A stretch of DNA of 64,000 nt from Burkholderia territorii (GCF_902833055.1 NZ_CADFEJ010000011.1:1-64000), one strand, 5' to 3'; shown: positions 1-9,700, counted from the first letter of the stretch. Notes: generated by a model from the sequence alone, not told the origin. Numbers and translations: made by a program.

Positions 1-426
1 CGCGAGCACGAACAGCGCGCTCATCCACAGGATCGCGGACTGGCTCGACAGGAAATACTTGAGGAAGAACGCCGAATCGGCGCGCGCGAGATCGCCCTGG
101 TAGATCTGGATCGACAGCAGCGACAGCACCGCGATCGACGCCATCATCAGCCGCGCGGGCTTCCAGCGCCAGCCCAGTGCGACAAGCGCCGGCACGGTGC
201 CGATCATCACCGCCTTGTCGTAGTCATTCATGTGTTCGTTGTCATGCACGAACGCATAGCCCGCGCCGACCACGAGTGCCAGGGCGAAGATCCAGTCGAT
301 GATCGACAGGCCGGCCGCGAATGCAACGCGCATGCGTCGCACGTTGACGCGCGACCCGCGTCGATGCAGGTCCGGCCGGCTTGCAATCGGCACCGTGCCG
401 TTGCGCGTGAATCGGATGGCTTTCAT
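1..426 (-). CDS. ccsB: CcsB/ResC-type cytochrome c biogenesis protein (N-terminal part, runs off the window)
   Basis: The reading frame is open from an ATG at 426 to the window edge, giving 142 codons. It shows three to four hydrophobic segments, including a stretch around FALALVVGAG and the run FFLKYFLSSQSAILWMSALF. I recognise this pattern as the N-terminus of the System II cytochrome c synthase component CcsB, which works with ResB (CcsA/CcsB nomenclature varies) to move heme and attach it to CXXCH motifs in the periplasm. The gene lies 153 bp downstream of a di-heme cytochrome and in the same direction as the whole cytochrome/copper locus. A dedicated maturation factor would suit that context. 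Whether a ResB partner follows cannot be seen. The identification is from remembered family sequence, and the catalytic WWD region is beyond the window. Confidence 0.75.
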   Translation of the reverse strand, partial: MKAIRFTRNGTVPIASRPDLHRRGSRVNVRRMRVAFAAGLSIIDWIFALALVVGAGYAFVHDNEHMNDYDKAVMIGTVPALVALGWRWKPARLMMASIAVLSLLSIQIYQGDLARADSAFFLKYFLSSQSAILWMSALFVLA

Positions 427-579
427 GGTGCTCGGGCACGAACCCGCCTCTCGAATAAAAAGCGGCGCCCCGCCACGAGGGAGACGGTGCACCGAAACGA
501 TGCCGGCCGGTCCATCGCGCACGGCTGCGGCCAGTGCGGCTCGGCTGTCCGCACGCGCGGCAACTCGACCGGCGTCAGC

Positions 580-1251
580 TCATTCACGCGCCGACGTATT
601 CGCCGGTGCGTCATGCGCGTCCGGAAACGCTTCGACGAAAGCCGCGACCGCGCGCATGTCCTGCTCGGTCATGTTCGCGCACACCGCCTTCATGACGGCT
701 CCGCGCGGCCGCGTATCGGTCTCGCGGAACACCCGCAGTTGCTTGATCACGTAGTCCGCGTGCTGGCCGGCAAGACGCGGAAACCGGTCCAGCCCCTCGC
801 CATGCTGCCCATGGCATCCGATGCACGCGGCGACGCCCTTGTCCGGCAGTCCCGACATGAAGATCGCCCGGCCCGCGTCGACGAGCGCAGGATCGCCGGC
901 CGCGCCCAGCGTCGGCGGCTGGCTCGAGAAATAAGCCGCCAGCTCGTCGATCTGCGCGTCGGTCAAATGCGTGAAGCCCCACATGAACCGCTTCGCGTTC
1001 GGATCGGCGCGCGCGTGATGCTTGAAATCCGTCAGCTGGTCGACGAGGTATTCCTTGCCCTGTCCGGCAAGCTTGGGAAACATCGGAGAAACCGACACGC
1101 CGGTCGCGCCGTGACAGTTCGAGCACACCTGCAGCGCAATGGTCTTGCCCGACACGGCCGGATTGTCGACTTCCCTCGACCGCTCGAGGTCGTGACAACC
1201 CGATGCCGCGAGCACCAGCGCAAGCAAAGCGAAATGGGTCACCTTGATCAT
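580..1251 (-). CDS. Di-heme c-type cytochrome lipoprotein, cytochrome c4-like
   Basis: The product is 223 residues. The signal peptide ends in a lipobox (A-S-G-C, Cys19), so it is predicted to be a lipoprotein. Two heme-binding motifs are visible, CSNCH at residues 43-47 and CIGCH at 143-147. Each is followed by a FPxLAGQ-type stretch (FPKLAGQ, FPRLAGQ), as in the duplicated c4 fold. The frame is open further upstream, but the ATG at 1251 directly precedes the signal peptide and I chose it. By family it should shuttle electrons in the periplasm. It lies 52 bp after the Cyc2-like cytochrome-porin, so it is a natural candidate to receive electrons from it. That pairing is inference. Confidence 0.85.
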   Translation of the reverse strand: MIKVTHFALLALVLAASGCHDLERSREVDNPAVSGKTIALQVCSNCHGATGVSVSPMFPKLAGQGKEYLVDQLTDFKHHARADPNAKRFMWGFTHLTDAQIDELAAYFSSQPPTLGAAGDPALVDAGRAIFMSGLPDKGVAACIGCHGQHGEGLDRFPRLAGQHADYVIKQLRVFRETDTRPRGAVMKAVCANMTEQDMRAVAAFVEAFPDAHDAPANTSARE

Positions 1252-1303
1252 TTCAATGCTCTCCCTGCCGCGACGTCCGCAACGCCAGTCGCCCCGCCGG
1301 ACG

Positions 1304-2689
1304 TCAGAACGACGCGATCCATAGATAGATGAACAGCGTGTCGTTGTCCCTCGCATTGCGTCCGTTGCCGTCGTAATTGGTCGTCGCGCCGAGGTATTTG
1401 GTGAAGTGCGTGTACTGGATGCCGACGCGAACATGTTGATCCGGTATCCAGAATATTTCCGGCGTCCAGCCCTGCGTATTCGGATGGAAGTTCGCGCTCG
1501 CCGCATAGGCCGAGCTGTCGGCGGTGCCGGTCGTATTGAAGAACGACAGGCTGATGCCGTACTTGGCCTGGTAGACGTACGACGCCTTGAGCCGCAGCGA
1601 ATTCAGGTTCGCGGCCGTGTTGTCGCTCACGACGAAGTTGTTCGGGTCGTGAATGTTTTCGCGCACGTAGCGCGCCTGGGCGGTGATCGTATGCGGCTCG
1701 AGCAGGTACTGATACTGCGTGTCGAAACCGTAATCCCGATAGCGCGTCACACCCGTGCCGAAGATCGGGAAGCTGTTCGGGTCGTTCGGATAGATGTCGA
1801 CGCTCAACCCGAATGCGCCGACCATCAGGCTGTGCGGCCCCCAGTCGCGCGTCAACGCGATGCGCGCATACGGGTTGTAGCCGCGCAGGTATACCTGCGG
1901 GTGATCCGGGTTGCCGGCGTGGTTGCCCTTGCTCAGGAACGACCAGATACCGTCGGCCGTGCTGTAGGCGGTCAACTCCGCATAGACCGTCTTGTTCCAG
2001 TACAGATACCCGCCCATGCCGACGACCTGCATCGCGAGCCCGCCCTCGATCATCGGCGTGACCGGCACGCCGCCGACCGGGCTGATCGCCGAGCCGATGT
2101 AGGGATAGCTCCACGCCGGCGCCGTATTGAAGACGTCCTGCACGGTCGGGTTGTTGTGCAAGGTCAGCCCGAGAATCAGGTCGTTGGTGGGCGACATGAT
2201 CCGGTCGACGAAGCGGAAGTCGGTGTTGTCCGATGCCCACCACCCTTTCCATTTCGCGTTGGCATCCTGATGATCGTAGTTCGCGTAGGTGAACTGCGCG
2301 AAGCCGCCGAGATGGTCGGTGATCTTCCCGGCGAGGAACACGCTCGCGAAGTCGAAGATCGGCAGGCCGTCCTTCGGACTGACCGGATTGCCGCTTGCGT
2401 CGCTGTTGAAGCGCGTCTTGGTCAGGTCGCCTACGGCCATCGCGGCAAGCGGAATCGTGCGCTCGCCGAACGTATAACCGTTCAGCTTGAACATGCGTCC
2501 GTACGGCGTCAGTTCGGGAAACTGACCGCCGGCATGGCATGCGACGCAGCTCTGCCCGGTCTGCCGGGCAAAGATCGGCAACGCGCGCGCGACGGACGCC
2601 TGAAACAGGACGAGCGCCGCGCACAGGGCCATCCAGGTGAAGCGCACCCGGCGATGATGTGCGTCATGGCCGGCCAGAGAGGTGCTCAT
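1304..2689 (-). CDS. Monoheme cytochrome-porin fusion, Cyc2-like outer membrane protein
   Basis: The product is 461 residues. A signal peptide (about residues 1-37) is followed immediately by a single heme motif CVACH at 48-52, in the context PIFARQTGQS before it and FPELTPYGRMFKLNGY after it. The remaining roughly 390 residues alternate polar and aromatic residues, as in a beta-barrel, and the chain ends in Phe, typical of outer membrane proteins. This architecture and length match the fused cytochrome-porin Cyc2, which passes electrons from extracellular Fe(II) inward across the outer membrane in iron oxidisers. Homology to Cyc2 is my inference from architecture and motif context. The start at 2689 is preceded by a GGGGGA ribosome-binding site. 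The longer reading frame upstream lacks one. The nearest neighbours encode other cytochromes. Confidence 0.7.
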   Translation of the reverse strand: MSTSLAGHDAHHRRVRFTWMALCAALVLFQASVARALPIFARQTGQSCVACHAGGQFPELTPYGRMFKLNGYTFGERTIPLAAMAVGDLTKTRFNSDASGNPVSPKDGLPIFDFASVFLAGKITDHLGGFAQFTYANYDHQDANAKWKGWWASDNTDFRFVDRIMSPTNDLILGLTLHNNPTVQDVFNTAPAWSYPYIGSAISPVGGVPVTPMIEGGLAMQVVGMGGYLYWNKTVYAELTAYSTADGIWSFLSKGNHAGNPDHPQVYLRGYNPYARIALTRDWGPHSLMVGAFGLSVDIYPNDPNSFPIFGTGVTRYRDYGFDTQYQYLLEPHTITAQARYVRENIHDPNNFVVSDNTAANLNSLRLKASYVYQAKYGISLSFFNTTGTADSSAYAASANFHPNTQGWTPEIFWIPDQHVRVGIQYTHFTKYLGATTNYDGNGRNARDNDTLFIYLWIASF

Positions 2690-2842
2690 GGCTATTTCCC
2701 CCACACCGAGTGTCGTCGCGCGCCGATGCAAACGCCGAACGGCGGGTGACGACTTCATTGTGCGATCCCGCGCTGCAAGCCGACATGGGGCACCCTCCTC
2801 CTTGCACGGTCAGACATCTACTCAATTCGTGCGCGGCCCGGC

Positions 2843-4564
2843 TCAGGGAACGATCCAGCCGCCGTCCGCGCGAACCGTCGTCCGATCCGCGCCGGCGAAC
2901 CGCACGATATACCCGCCCTTCGACGCGAAGCGCTGCCCGGGCGCCAGTGTCAGGCGCGGGTAGTAGCCGGTCAGGATGCGGCGTTCGAGCATGTCCTCGA
3001 TGCGCTCGACGAGATACTCGCGCACGAACGCATCCACCAGATGGCTCAGCGTCTCGGCGAGCAGCCCGCACGCGAGATACGTATCGGCCTGCACCTGCGG
3101 TGCGACGATCGGAATCTGCCGGATGGTGAACCAGCCGAACGCGTAGTCGACGCGCACGCGGCGCCCTTCGGGCAAGTCGAACGGATAGGCGACGCGCGTC
3201 ACGCCGCGCCAGCGGGTCGGCAGCGGCGTGCTGTCGAGCCCGCCGAGCAGCCCCGACATGAAGACCGTGTCCGACGCGGGCGGCACATGCTCGAGCGCCG
3301 CGAGGTCGGGCGGCCGCAGCCACAGCACGAGCACGTCGTCGCGCGATATTCCGTGCAGCGCCTGCGCGACGCCGTCGCGAGGCGCGAGCACGCGGTTCGA
3401 CACCGCGATGCCGTGCGCCTTCAGCGCAGCCGCCAGCGCCTGCGCGCCGCGCTCGCCGTTGTCGCCCGCGCGATAGACCTGCCATACGGAACTCATCGTC
3501 TTCAACGCCGGCCGCGCGCCGCGCTCATCCTCGATCCGCTTCGCGATCAGGTCCGATTCGAGCAACACGCCGCGCGAGAAGTACACCGAGTAGAAATCGC
3601 GATCGGTTCCTGCCGGGACTTCGACATTCGGAAACAGGCAGGGCACGGCCTCCTCTTCGCAGAAGTCGTGAACGGGCGCCCAGTTCCTGCCGCCGAGCCC
3701 CGACACGACGGCCAGCACCGGCTGCCGTGCGAGAAATTGCGCGAGCTGCGCCCGCCAGGTGTCGGGCGAGCCCGTGAGCTGCCAGACGTGCAGTTCCCAA
3801 CGGCGATTGACCATGAACATCATCTTGCGCGTCGAGCGCAGCGGCGGCGTCGCGCCGATCGGAAACGCGTTCTTGTCCGCGAAGTAGTGCTGCAGTACGT
3901 CGAGCATGCCCGCCCGCTTAACCGGATCCGCGTCGGGGGTGATGATCGTCGCGAAATGCAGCACCGTATCCGTGACGCCGGACGGCTTGCGCGCGTCGAG
4001 CCGTTTCAGGTACCCGCTCAGCGCCGCCATGTCCGCATCGCTCAGCGCATACTGCGGCATCAGCCTGCCGAGCGGCTTGCCGTCGGGGTCGATGCCGTCG
4101 CGCACGACGCGCGCCAGCGTCGCCTCCGTGTACGGTTCGCGATCGACGCGCATGCCGGAAACGTACGGGATGTCGAGATCCTCGCCGGTTCGCGCGCGAG
4201 GATGCGCCAGATAGCGCCACGTGATCGGCGGCACCGTGTTGTTGCCTTCCTTCGAACCGAGGCCGCTGCGCCGGTGGCAATTGATGCAGGCGGCTGCCGC
4301 GCCACGCAGGCGCACGCCGTCCTGATGCACGGCTTCGAGCGGCGCGCCCGAGCCGAGGATGCCGCGCTGGAAGATTGCCTCGCCCGCGTCCGCCGGCGCG
4401 ACGGGCGCGGACGCGACGGACTCGGCAGCCGCCACTTCGTCGCAGCGTGCGTAACCGGCGGGCGCGCACAGCGCGACGAGCAACAACCAGCGCGCCAGCC
4501 CGCGGTTCACGGCAAGCGTGCGCACCGCCGCGAGGGCACGCAGCAGCAGCCCGATGCCGCTCAT
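2843..4564 (-). CDS. c-type cytochrome fused to a periplasmic ligand-binding-like domain
   Basis: The product is 573 residues. It has an N-terminal signal/transmembrane segment (about residues 24-40) and then one cytochrome c domain with CINCH at 93-97 and a plausible axial Met169 in RLMPQYALSD. The region from about 200 to 573 has alternating hydrophobic strands and helices (TIITPDADP, LAVVSGLGG, VFMSGLLGG) and resembles type I periplasmic binding proteins of the branched-chain amino acid or amide family. The ATG at 4564 overlaps the stop of the preceding LolA-like gene in an ATGA, so translation is probably coupled. Such a protein could sense or bind a ligand while passing electrons, but no substrate can be read from the sequence. 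The following gap of 153 bp precedes the Cyc2-like gene. Confidence 0.7.
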   Translation of the reverse strand: MSGIGLLLRALAAVRTLAVNRGLARWLLLVALCAPAGYARCDEVAAAESVASAPVAPADAGEAIFQRGILGSGAPLEAVHQDGVRLRGAAAACINCHRRSGLGSKEGNNTVPPITWRYLAHPRARTGEDLDIPYVSGMRVDREPYTEATLARVVRDGIDPDGKPLGRLMPQYALSDADMAALSGYLKRLDARKPSGVTDTVLHFATIITPDADPVKRAGMLDVLQHYFADKNAFPIGATPPLRSTRKMMFMVNRRWELHVWQLTGSPDTWRAQLAQFLARQPVLAVVSGLGGRNWAPVHDFCEEEAVPCLFPNVEVPAGTDRDFYSVYFSRGVLLESDLIAKRIEDERGARPALKTMSSVWQVYRAGDNGERGAQALAAALKAHGIAVSNRVLAPRDGVAQALHGISRDDVLVLWLRPPDLAALEHVPPASDTVFMSGLLGGLDSTPLPTRWRGVTRVAYPFDLPEGRRVRVDYAFGWFTIRQIPIVAPQVQADTYLACGLLAETLSHLVDAFVREYLVERIEDMLERRILTGYYPRLTLAPGQRFASKGGYIVRFAGADRTTVRADGGWIVP

Positions 4565-5373
4565 GGCCGCGCCGTCGGCAGGCCGGCAGGCGGCGGCGAC
4601 ACGCTCGCGTCGATCGCGACCGAACGGCGTCCACCCGGCGACGTCGGCCGAGTGAAAATTGCATCGTCGAGCGGCGGATTCAGCGTCACCTTGTCGATGA
4701 CCAGCGTGTCCTTGTTCGTGGAAGTCGCCGTATGGCTTTCGATCCTGAGCGGGATCTGCAGCCCGTCGATACGCTTGAAATCGCCGTAGGTCACTTCGAC
4801 GGTGACCGGCCCGCGCGGGCCATGCAACTGACGGTCGAACTTCACGTCCAGGAACGTGCGGCCATCGATCCACACATGGCGAACCGCGCCGGAAGGCAGC
4901 GTCACCGCGAGGCGGTATGCATCGTGCCCGCCGATCTGGTCGATCCCTTCCAGCCTCACGCCGACGCCCTTCGCTTCGTGATCGATCAATGGCCCGTCGA
5001 TCACCTGCTCGTCACGCGCCGACCTGATCTCGTCGATCGAATACGGCCGCGGACTCGCGCCGAGCTTCCAGCCTTCCCTGCCGTCGAACACGCGCACGCT
5101 CTTCTCGTTCAATACCGTCAGCTCGAAGCGCGTCTTGTTCGGGCGCTTCATCGCGAGGACGAACGGCAAGTCCCGCACCGGAGCGTTGGCACTGTCGACA
5201 TGGCCGAGCCAGACCATCGTCCGGACCTTGCGCCATGCGTCGAGCCCGCCGCGCGCGGCGACATTCCTCTCGACGATCTGTTCCGCGGTGAGATCCTGCC
5301 CCGCGACCTGCTTGCACGCGCACAAGGCAAGCGCCATGCAGCCGGCGAGCACCCACGATTCGATTCGCTTCAT
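4561..5373 (-). CDS. LolA/LolB-like outer membrane lipoprotein-sorting family protein (lipoprotein)
   Basis: The product is 270 residues. A signal peptide ends in a lipobox (L-C-A-C, Cys20). A region starting EQIVERNVAARGGLDAW resembles the half-barrel proteins annotated as outer membrane lipoprotein-sorting (COG2834-like). The family binds acyl chains in a hydrophobic cavity. In operons like this one it may chaperone lipidated or outer membrane components, which is inference. It is a paralogue of the next upstream gene (5401-6225), sharing an identical 13-residue block IVERNVAARGGL plus preceding Q and many later positions. Its stop overlaps the start of the cytochrome/binding-protein fusion by 4 bp. 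The C-terminal 30 residues are proline-rich. Confidence 0.7.
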   Translation of the reverse strand: MKRIESWVLAGCMALALCACKQVAGQDLTAEQIVERNVAARGGLDAWRKVRTMVWLGHVDSANAPVRDLPFVLAMKRPNKTRFELTVLNEKSVRVFDGREGWKLGASPRPYSIDEIRSARDEQVIDGPLIDHEAKGVGVRLEGIDQIGGHDAYRLAVTLPSGAVRHVWIDGRTFLDVKFDRQLHGPRGPVTVEVTYGDFKRIDGLQIPLRIESHTATSTNKDTLVIDKVTLNPPLDDAIFTRPTSPGGRRSVAIDASVSPPPAGLPTARP

Positions 5374-5400
5374 GGCCTCGGTCCTCGCGCGATCGTGCGG

Positions 5401-6225
5401 CTAGCGGCTCGTGATCCTGGTCGCACCGAGCTGCGGCTTGCCGAACGACGCATCGTCCACCGGCTGATTCACGGCCACGTGATCGATCGTCAACTTGTGC
5501 GTTCCCTTCACGCCGGCGACGGCCGTCTCGAGCGTATGCGGCACGACGATTCCTCCCTCCTTGCGGAAGTCGCGAAAGAACACGGAGACGCCGTGCATCC
5601 TGCCGTCGAGCACGCGCGGGTCGCCGTCGATCTTCAGCTCGAGGAACGTGGCCGCATCGATCCACACGCGACGCTCCGCATGCTCTTTGGTCGTCACTTT
5701 CAGCACGTAGGCGCGATGCCCTTCCACCATCTCCGAGCCGATCAGCTGGACCGTGCTGCCCTTGCTCGCGTAATCGACGAGCGGCCCGTCCAGTTCCGCG
5801 GCCTGCGCCGCGGATTTCGCCTCGGCCGGCGTATAGGGCTCGACTTCGTCACGGCCGAGAAATGGTCGGACTTTCCAGCCCTGCACACCGTCATAGACCT
5901 GGAACGCCGTCTGCCCGTTGAAGCGGACTTCGACGCGGCTCTTGTGCGGACGCTTCATCGTCATCACGAATGGCAGCGCGGTGTTCTTCTTGCCGCCGGC
6001 CTCCATCAGCCCCGACATCGTCAGCGTATTGACCGTACGCCAGGCCTGCAGCCCGCCGCGCGCCGCCACGTTGCGCTCGACGATCTGCGCGGCGCTCGCG
6101 CGTCCCGCCGATGCGCCCCCGGCCTGGGCGGTGCCTGCCGCCGAGGCCGCCATCGAATCGGGCGCCGACGCGAGCAAACCGGCCAGCGAGGCCGCCCCAA
6201 TCACTACCGAAAGAAACCGGGTCAT
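5401..6225 (-). CDS. LolA/LolB-like outer membrane lipoprotein-sorting family protein (periplasmic)
   Basis: The product is 274 residues. It has a cleavable signal peptide ending near DSMAASA and no lipobox Cys, so unlike its paralogue at 4561-5373 it should be soluble in the periplasm. The conserved block AAQIVERNVAARGGLQAWR opens the domain, and later conserved segments are VWIDAATFLELKID and IDHVAVNQPVDDASF. One soluble and one lipid-anchored member mirrors the LolA (carrier) and LolB (acceptor) division of labour, but this comparison is only structural inference. It lies 27 bp upstream of its paralogue and 42 bp after the small secreted gene. Confidence 0.7.
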   Translation of the reverse strand: MTRFLSVVIGAASLAGLLASAPDSMAASAAGTAQAGGASAGRASAAQIVERNVAARGGLQAWRTVNTLTMSGLMEAGGKKNTALPFVMTMKRPHKSRVEVRFNGQTAFQVYDGVQGWKVRPFLGRDEVEPYTPAEAKSAAQAAELDGPLVDYASKGSTVQLIGSEMVEGHRAYVLKVTTKEHAERRVWIDAATFLELKIDGDPRVLDGRMHGVSVFFRDFRKEGGIVVPHTLETAVAGVKGTHKLTIDHVAVNQPVDDASFGKPQLGATRITSR

Positions 6226-6267
6226 GAGTCTTCTCCTGTCCCTGTGCCGTGAATCGCGGCCGCATCG

Positions 6268-6771
6268 TCATTCGACCAGCAGCCCGTCGATATGCAACGA
6301 TCCGATGATCACGTTCACGCGTTCGCCGACCTTCACGACGTTGCCCTTGTTCGAAAACACCATCCAGTACTCGCGGCCGGCCTCGAGGCGGCCGCTTTGC
6401 CGCAACTGGCCTACCTTGTCCATCACCGGCACTTCAAGCAGCGCGTGACTCGTCTGCCCGTACAGATACGGCGTCGCGCTTCTGTCCGCGAGCCGCTTCG
6501 CGGCGTCGGGATCGGTCACGCGGTAACTGAAGCGGATCAGGTTGTCCGATGTGATGCGGTGCACCTTCAGGTTGTCGATCCCCCGCGTCATCATGTAGTA
6601 GGTCCTCGCGCGCTGCGGGAGGCCCGGCCGGTATGGCGAATGCCTCGCGCCCGCGCCGGGCGCAGCAGGCGCGCCCTGCTGCGCCGCGGCCGGCTCCGCG
6701 ACGGCCGCGGCGAGAAGACAGGCGGCGGCGTAACACGCCGCTCGCCTGCGCAGCAAAGTTGAACGGTTCAT
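6268..6771 (-). CDS. Small secreted protein of unknown function in the copper/cytochrome operon
   Basis: The product is 167 residues. An Ala-rich signal peptide (about residues 1-31) precedes a proline/alanine linker and a core of about 115 residues (from RTYYMMTRGIDNL to the end). The core is rich in Val, Tyr and Gly and probably mostly beta-strand. I do not recognise the family. There is no Cys after the signal peptide and no metal motif. Start choice: the ATG at 6771 has a GGGGGGG purine tract directly upstream, whereas the longer frame runs antisense into the giant gene. It begins 10 bp after the giant gene's stop, so it is almost certainly co-transcribed and may be an assembly or docking partner. 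Confidence 0.7.
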   Translation of the reverse strand: MNRSTLLRRRAACYAAACLLAAAVAEPAAAQQGAPAAPGAGARHSPYRPGLPQRARTYYMMTRGIDNLKVHRITSDNLIRFSYRVTDPDAAKRLADRSATPYLYGQTSHALLEVPVMDKVGQLRQSGRLEAGREYWMVFSNKGNVVKVGERVNVIIGSLHIDGLLVE

Positions 6772-6781
6772 GGCCCCCCCT

Positions 6782-9700
6782 TCAACGTTGATTCGGCACC
6801 GTGCCGAGCCCGAGCGGAGCGATCGGCAGGCCACCCACCGCGCCGGTCGGCAGGGTCGGCACCGCCAGCGGCGGAATCGGCAGCCCGCCCAAGGCATCGG
6901 CCAGCGCCGTGCCGAGCGCCAGCGGATCGATCGGAAGGCCGCCCAAGATGCCGGCCGGCAGGAATTCGACCGCACCGATGTCGTACTTCCCCTGTTGCGG
7001 ACGCGTCGTGCCGAAGAAGTCATGGTTCGGCGCACCCGTCGGCGTTCCTGCGTTGATCGCGGGCGAACCTGCGCGCGGCGAGTAGTTGCCGAGCAATACA
7101 CCGTAACCGGTGCTGCCGGGCACGATCGACATGTTGAACAGCGACAACGGGCCGTACGACATGTTGATCCACTGATTGCCCTCATCCGGCACGGCCGACG
7201 GCAGCAGCGAGAACAGCGGGTTCGGCAAGACCGTGTCCGAGATGCCGGGCGGCACCGCGAACCCGTTTCCGCCTCCTTCCGGCGGCACGCGCGCGCCATT
7301 GCAATACTGGCTCACGACGGCCGGGTTGGCCCCGCTGTTGTTCGCGCCCGGGTAGTCACCCGCATCCGTCAGGATCGAATACCGCGGGCTCAGCGTAAGG
7401 CCCGACTGATGGTTGCCGGGGCCGGTGTCGCCATACGCGCCGATATCCCAATACACCGCGTGCGGATCGCAATAGCCTGTCGCATGCCCCGCCTGGTTCA
7501 ACGTCGGGTTCAACGTCACCGTGTTCTGCATCCCGGGGATGTTCGGGTTCTTCCCGGACACCGTGATGAAGAACGTGCGGTTCTGCCAGAACACGTTGTT
7601 GGTCAGCACCGGGTTCGAGAACGTCGTGCAGTTCGACAGGCCCCCCGGACACGCCACCCCGGCGGCGGTGAACGCCGTCACGAAGTTCGCCGTATGCCGC
7701 GCGGTCTCGAGCCCGGCCGGCTGGTATGTCGACGTCGTGATCGGGTTGCACGTCGTTTGTGCGCCGACCGTGGTGCAGTTCGGCGGCCCGACGTTCGCCT
7801 GGGTCGCCGCGTCCGTGTTGAACAGCACGCCGGCGGACGCCGTCGCGTCGTTCGACATCACGGTGTTGTTGACGAAGCTCACGCGCACCGCATCCTGCAG
7901 CGACACGCCGCCGCCACCCCAGCCCGCGACGTTGTTGGCGATGATGTTGTTGATCACGCGGACCGCGTACCAGTTCGCCGCATTGCCCGGGCTGCGCTGC
8001 ACGTCCGTGCCGTTCACCGCCTGCAGCCGCAGCCCGCCGCCCTTGCCGCTCTCGGCCGTGTTGCCCATGATCAGGTTGCCGTCGATCACCAGTTGCGGCC
8101 CGATGCCGTCGGACAGTTGCGGCGCGCAGTCCATGTCGACCGTCGAGTTCTCGCAGAAGGTGCCGTCCGGCGGCACGCCCTGCGCGATGATGCCGCCGCC
8201 ATAGGTCGGCAGTGTCGGGTTGTTGCTCTGGTTGAACAGCACCCAGTTGTGCGAAATGTCGCCGGCATAGCTGAAGCCGAAGTGCGCGACGCCTCCGCCG
8301 TCGCCGCTGCTGATGTTGCCGCACACCCAGTTGTAGTTGAAGTGGTAGTTGTCGGCGCCCGAGCAGAACACGACGCCGCCGGCCGATGACGGTGTGCTCG
8401 AATTGATTTCATCGCCGTACGACGCGTTCGACGTCACCGAATTGTGGTGCACGTTCACGGACTTGTTGAAGCCGAACGGAAGCTCGGTGATGCCGTCGGC
8501 CGCGATCGTGCCGTCGGGCACTTCGACCTGGCCGACCGAGATGCCGCCTGACAGCGTGCCGGCGTTCGAATACACGCGGTTGTTCGACACCTCCATCAGG
8601 TGGTTCCAGCCATGCAGGAAAATCCCGCCGCCGCCTTGCGAGCTGTTCGTGACCGTGATGCCGTCGATGCGCGATGGATTGCACAGGAAGTTGCTCGGAT
8701 AATTCGCGCAGTCCGGCGGATTCGGCCGCAATGCACTCGGGCCCGTGAGCGGCACGCAGATGCCGTTCGCGACGCAGTTCGGGTCGGGCTGCGGCACGCC
8801 GCCCACCAGCACGTCGCGCACGCCCTTGCCGAGCACCGTAATGCCGGCACCTTCGTAGGCGCCCATCAGCGACGGCTCGAGCAGCATTTCGCCGAGATTG
8901 CCGTTCAGGGTCGAGTCCCACCCCACGGTCGGCTCGAGCGGGATCGGGTCGACCTTGCGCTGCATCGCCGTCGGGCACGTGTACGTGCCGCTCGGGTCGT
9001 ACGGGTTCGACGACGAAATCATCGCGCCGTTGATCGCGACGCCGAACAGGCAGTCGACCTTCCTGCGCCACGCGTCCATCTTGCCCGACGGATGCGTGTT
9101 CGCATTGATCACCACCGACGGCGCGCCGACGCCTTGCAGCCGCACCGGCTTCCACATCACGGTCATTTCGTTGTAGGTGCCCGGACCGACGATGATCAGG
9201 TCGCCCGGGGTCGCCTTGTCGATCGCGGTCTGGATCGCGTCGTTGGTCGCGTTCTCGCCGTTCACGTAAGTCGGCGCCTTGCCGCCCACCGTCACGGTGA
9301 CCGTGTCGATCGAGTTCTTGCCGCTGGCGGTCGTGACGACCAGTTCGCCGCAGGACGTCGGCGTCAGCACGCCGCGCTGCTGAACCGTGCAGCTCGAGCC
9401 GATGAGCGGCGGCACGACGACGCGGATCTCCGAATCGGTCCATGACTGCACCGCGGCCGTCCTGCCGCCGATCGTGACCTTGCCTTGCGCCGCCCCGAAG
9501 CCGTAATGGCGCTTGACGAACTTCTGGTTGAACGGCGTGGCGGTCGCGGCCGGCCCGTTGTACGCGTTGTTCGCAACGGTCTGATCGCCGAGCGCCTTGA
9601 TCGTCAGCGGGTGACCGACCGCGCTGACCCACGGGCCCGCGCCGCCGCCGCTCGCGTCGCCGGTCACGCTGGCAATCGCGGGCGTGCCGTCCGGGTACGC

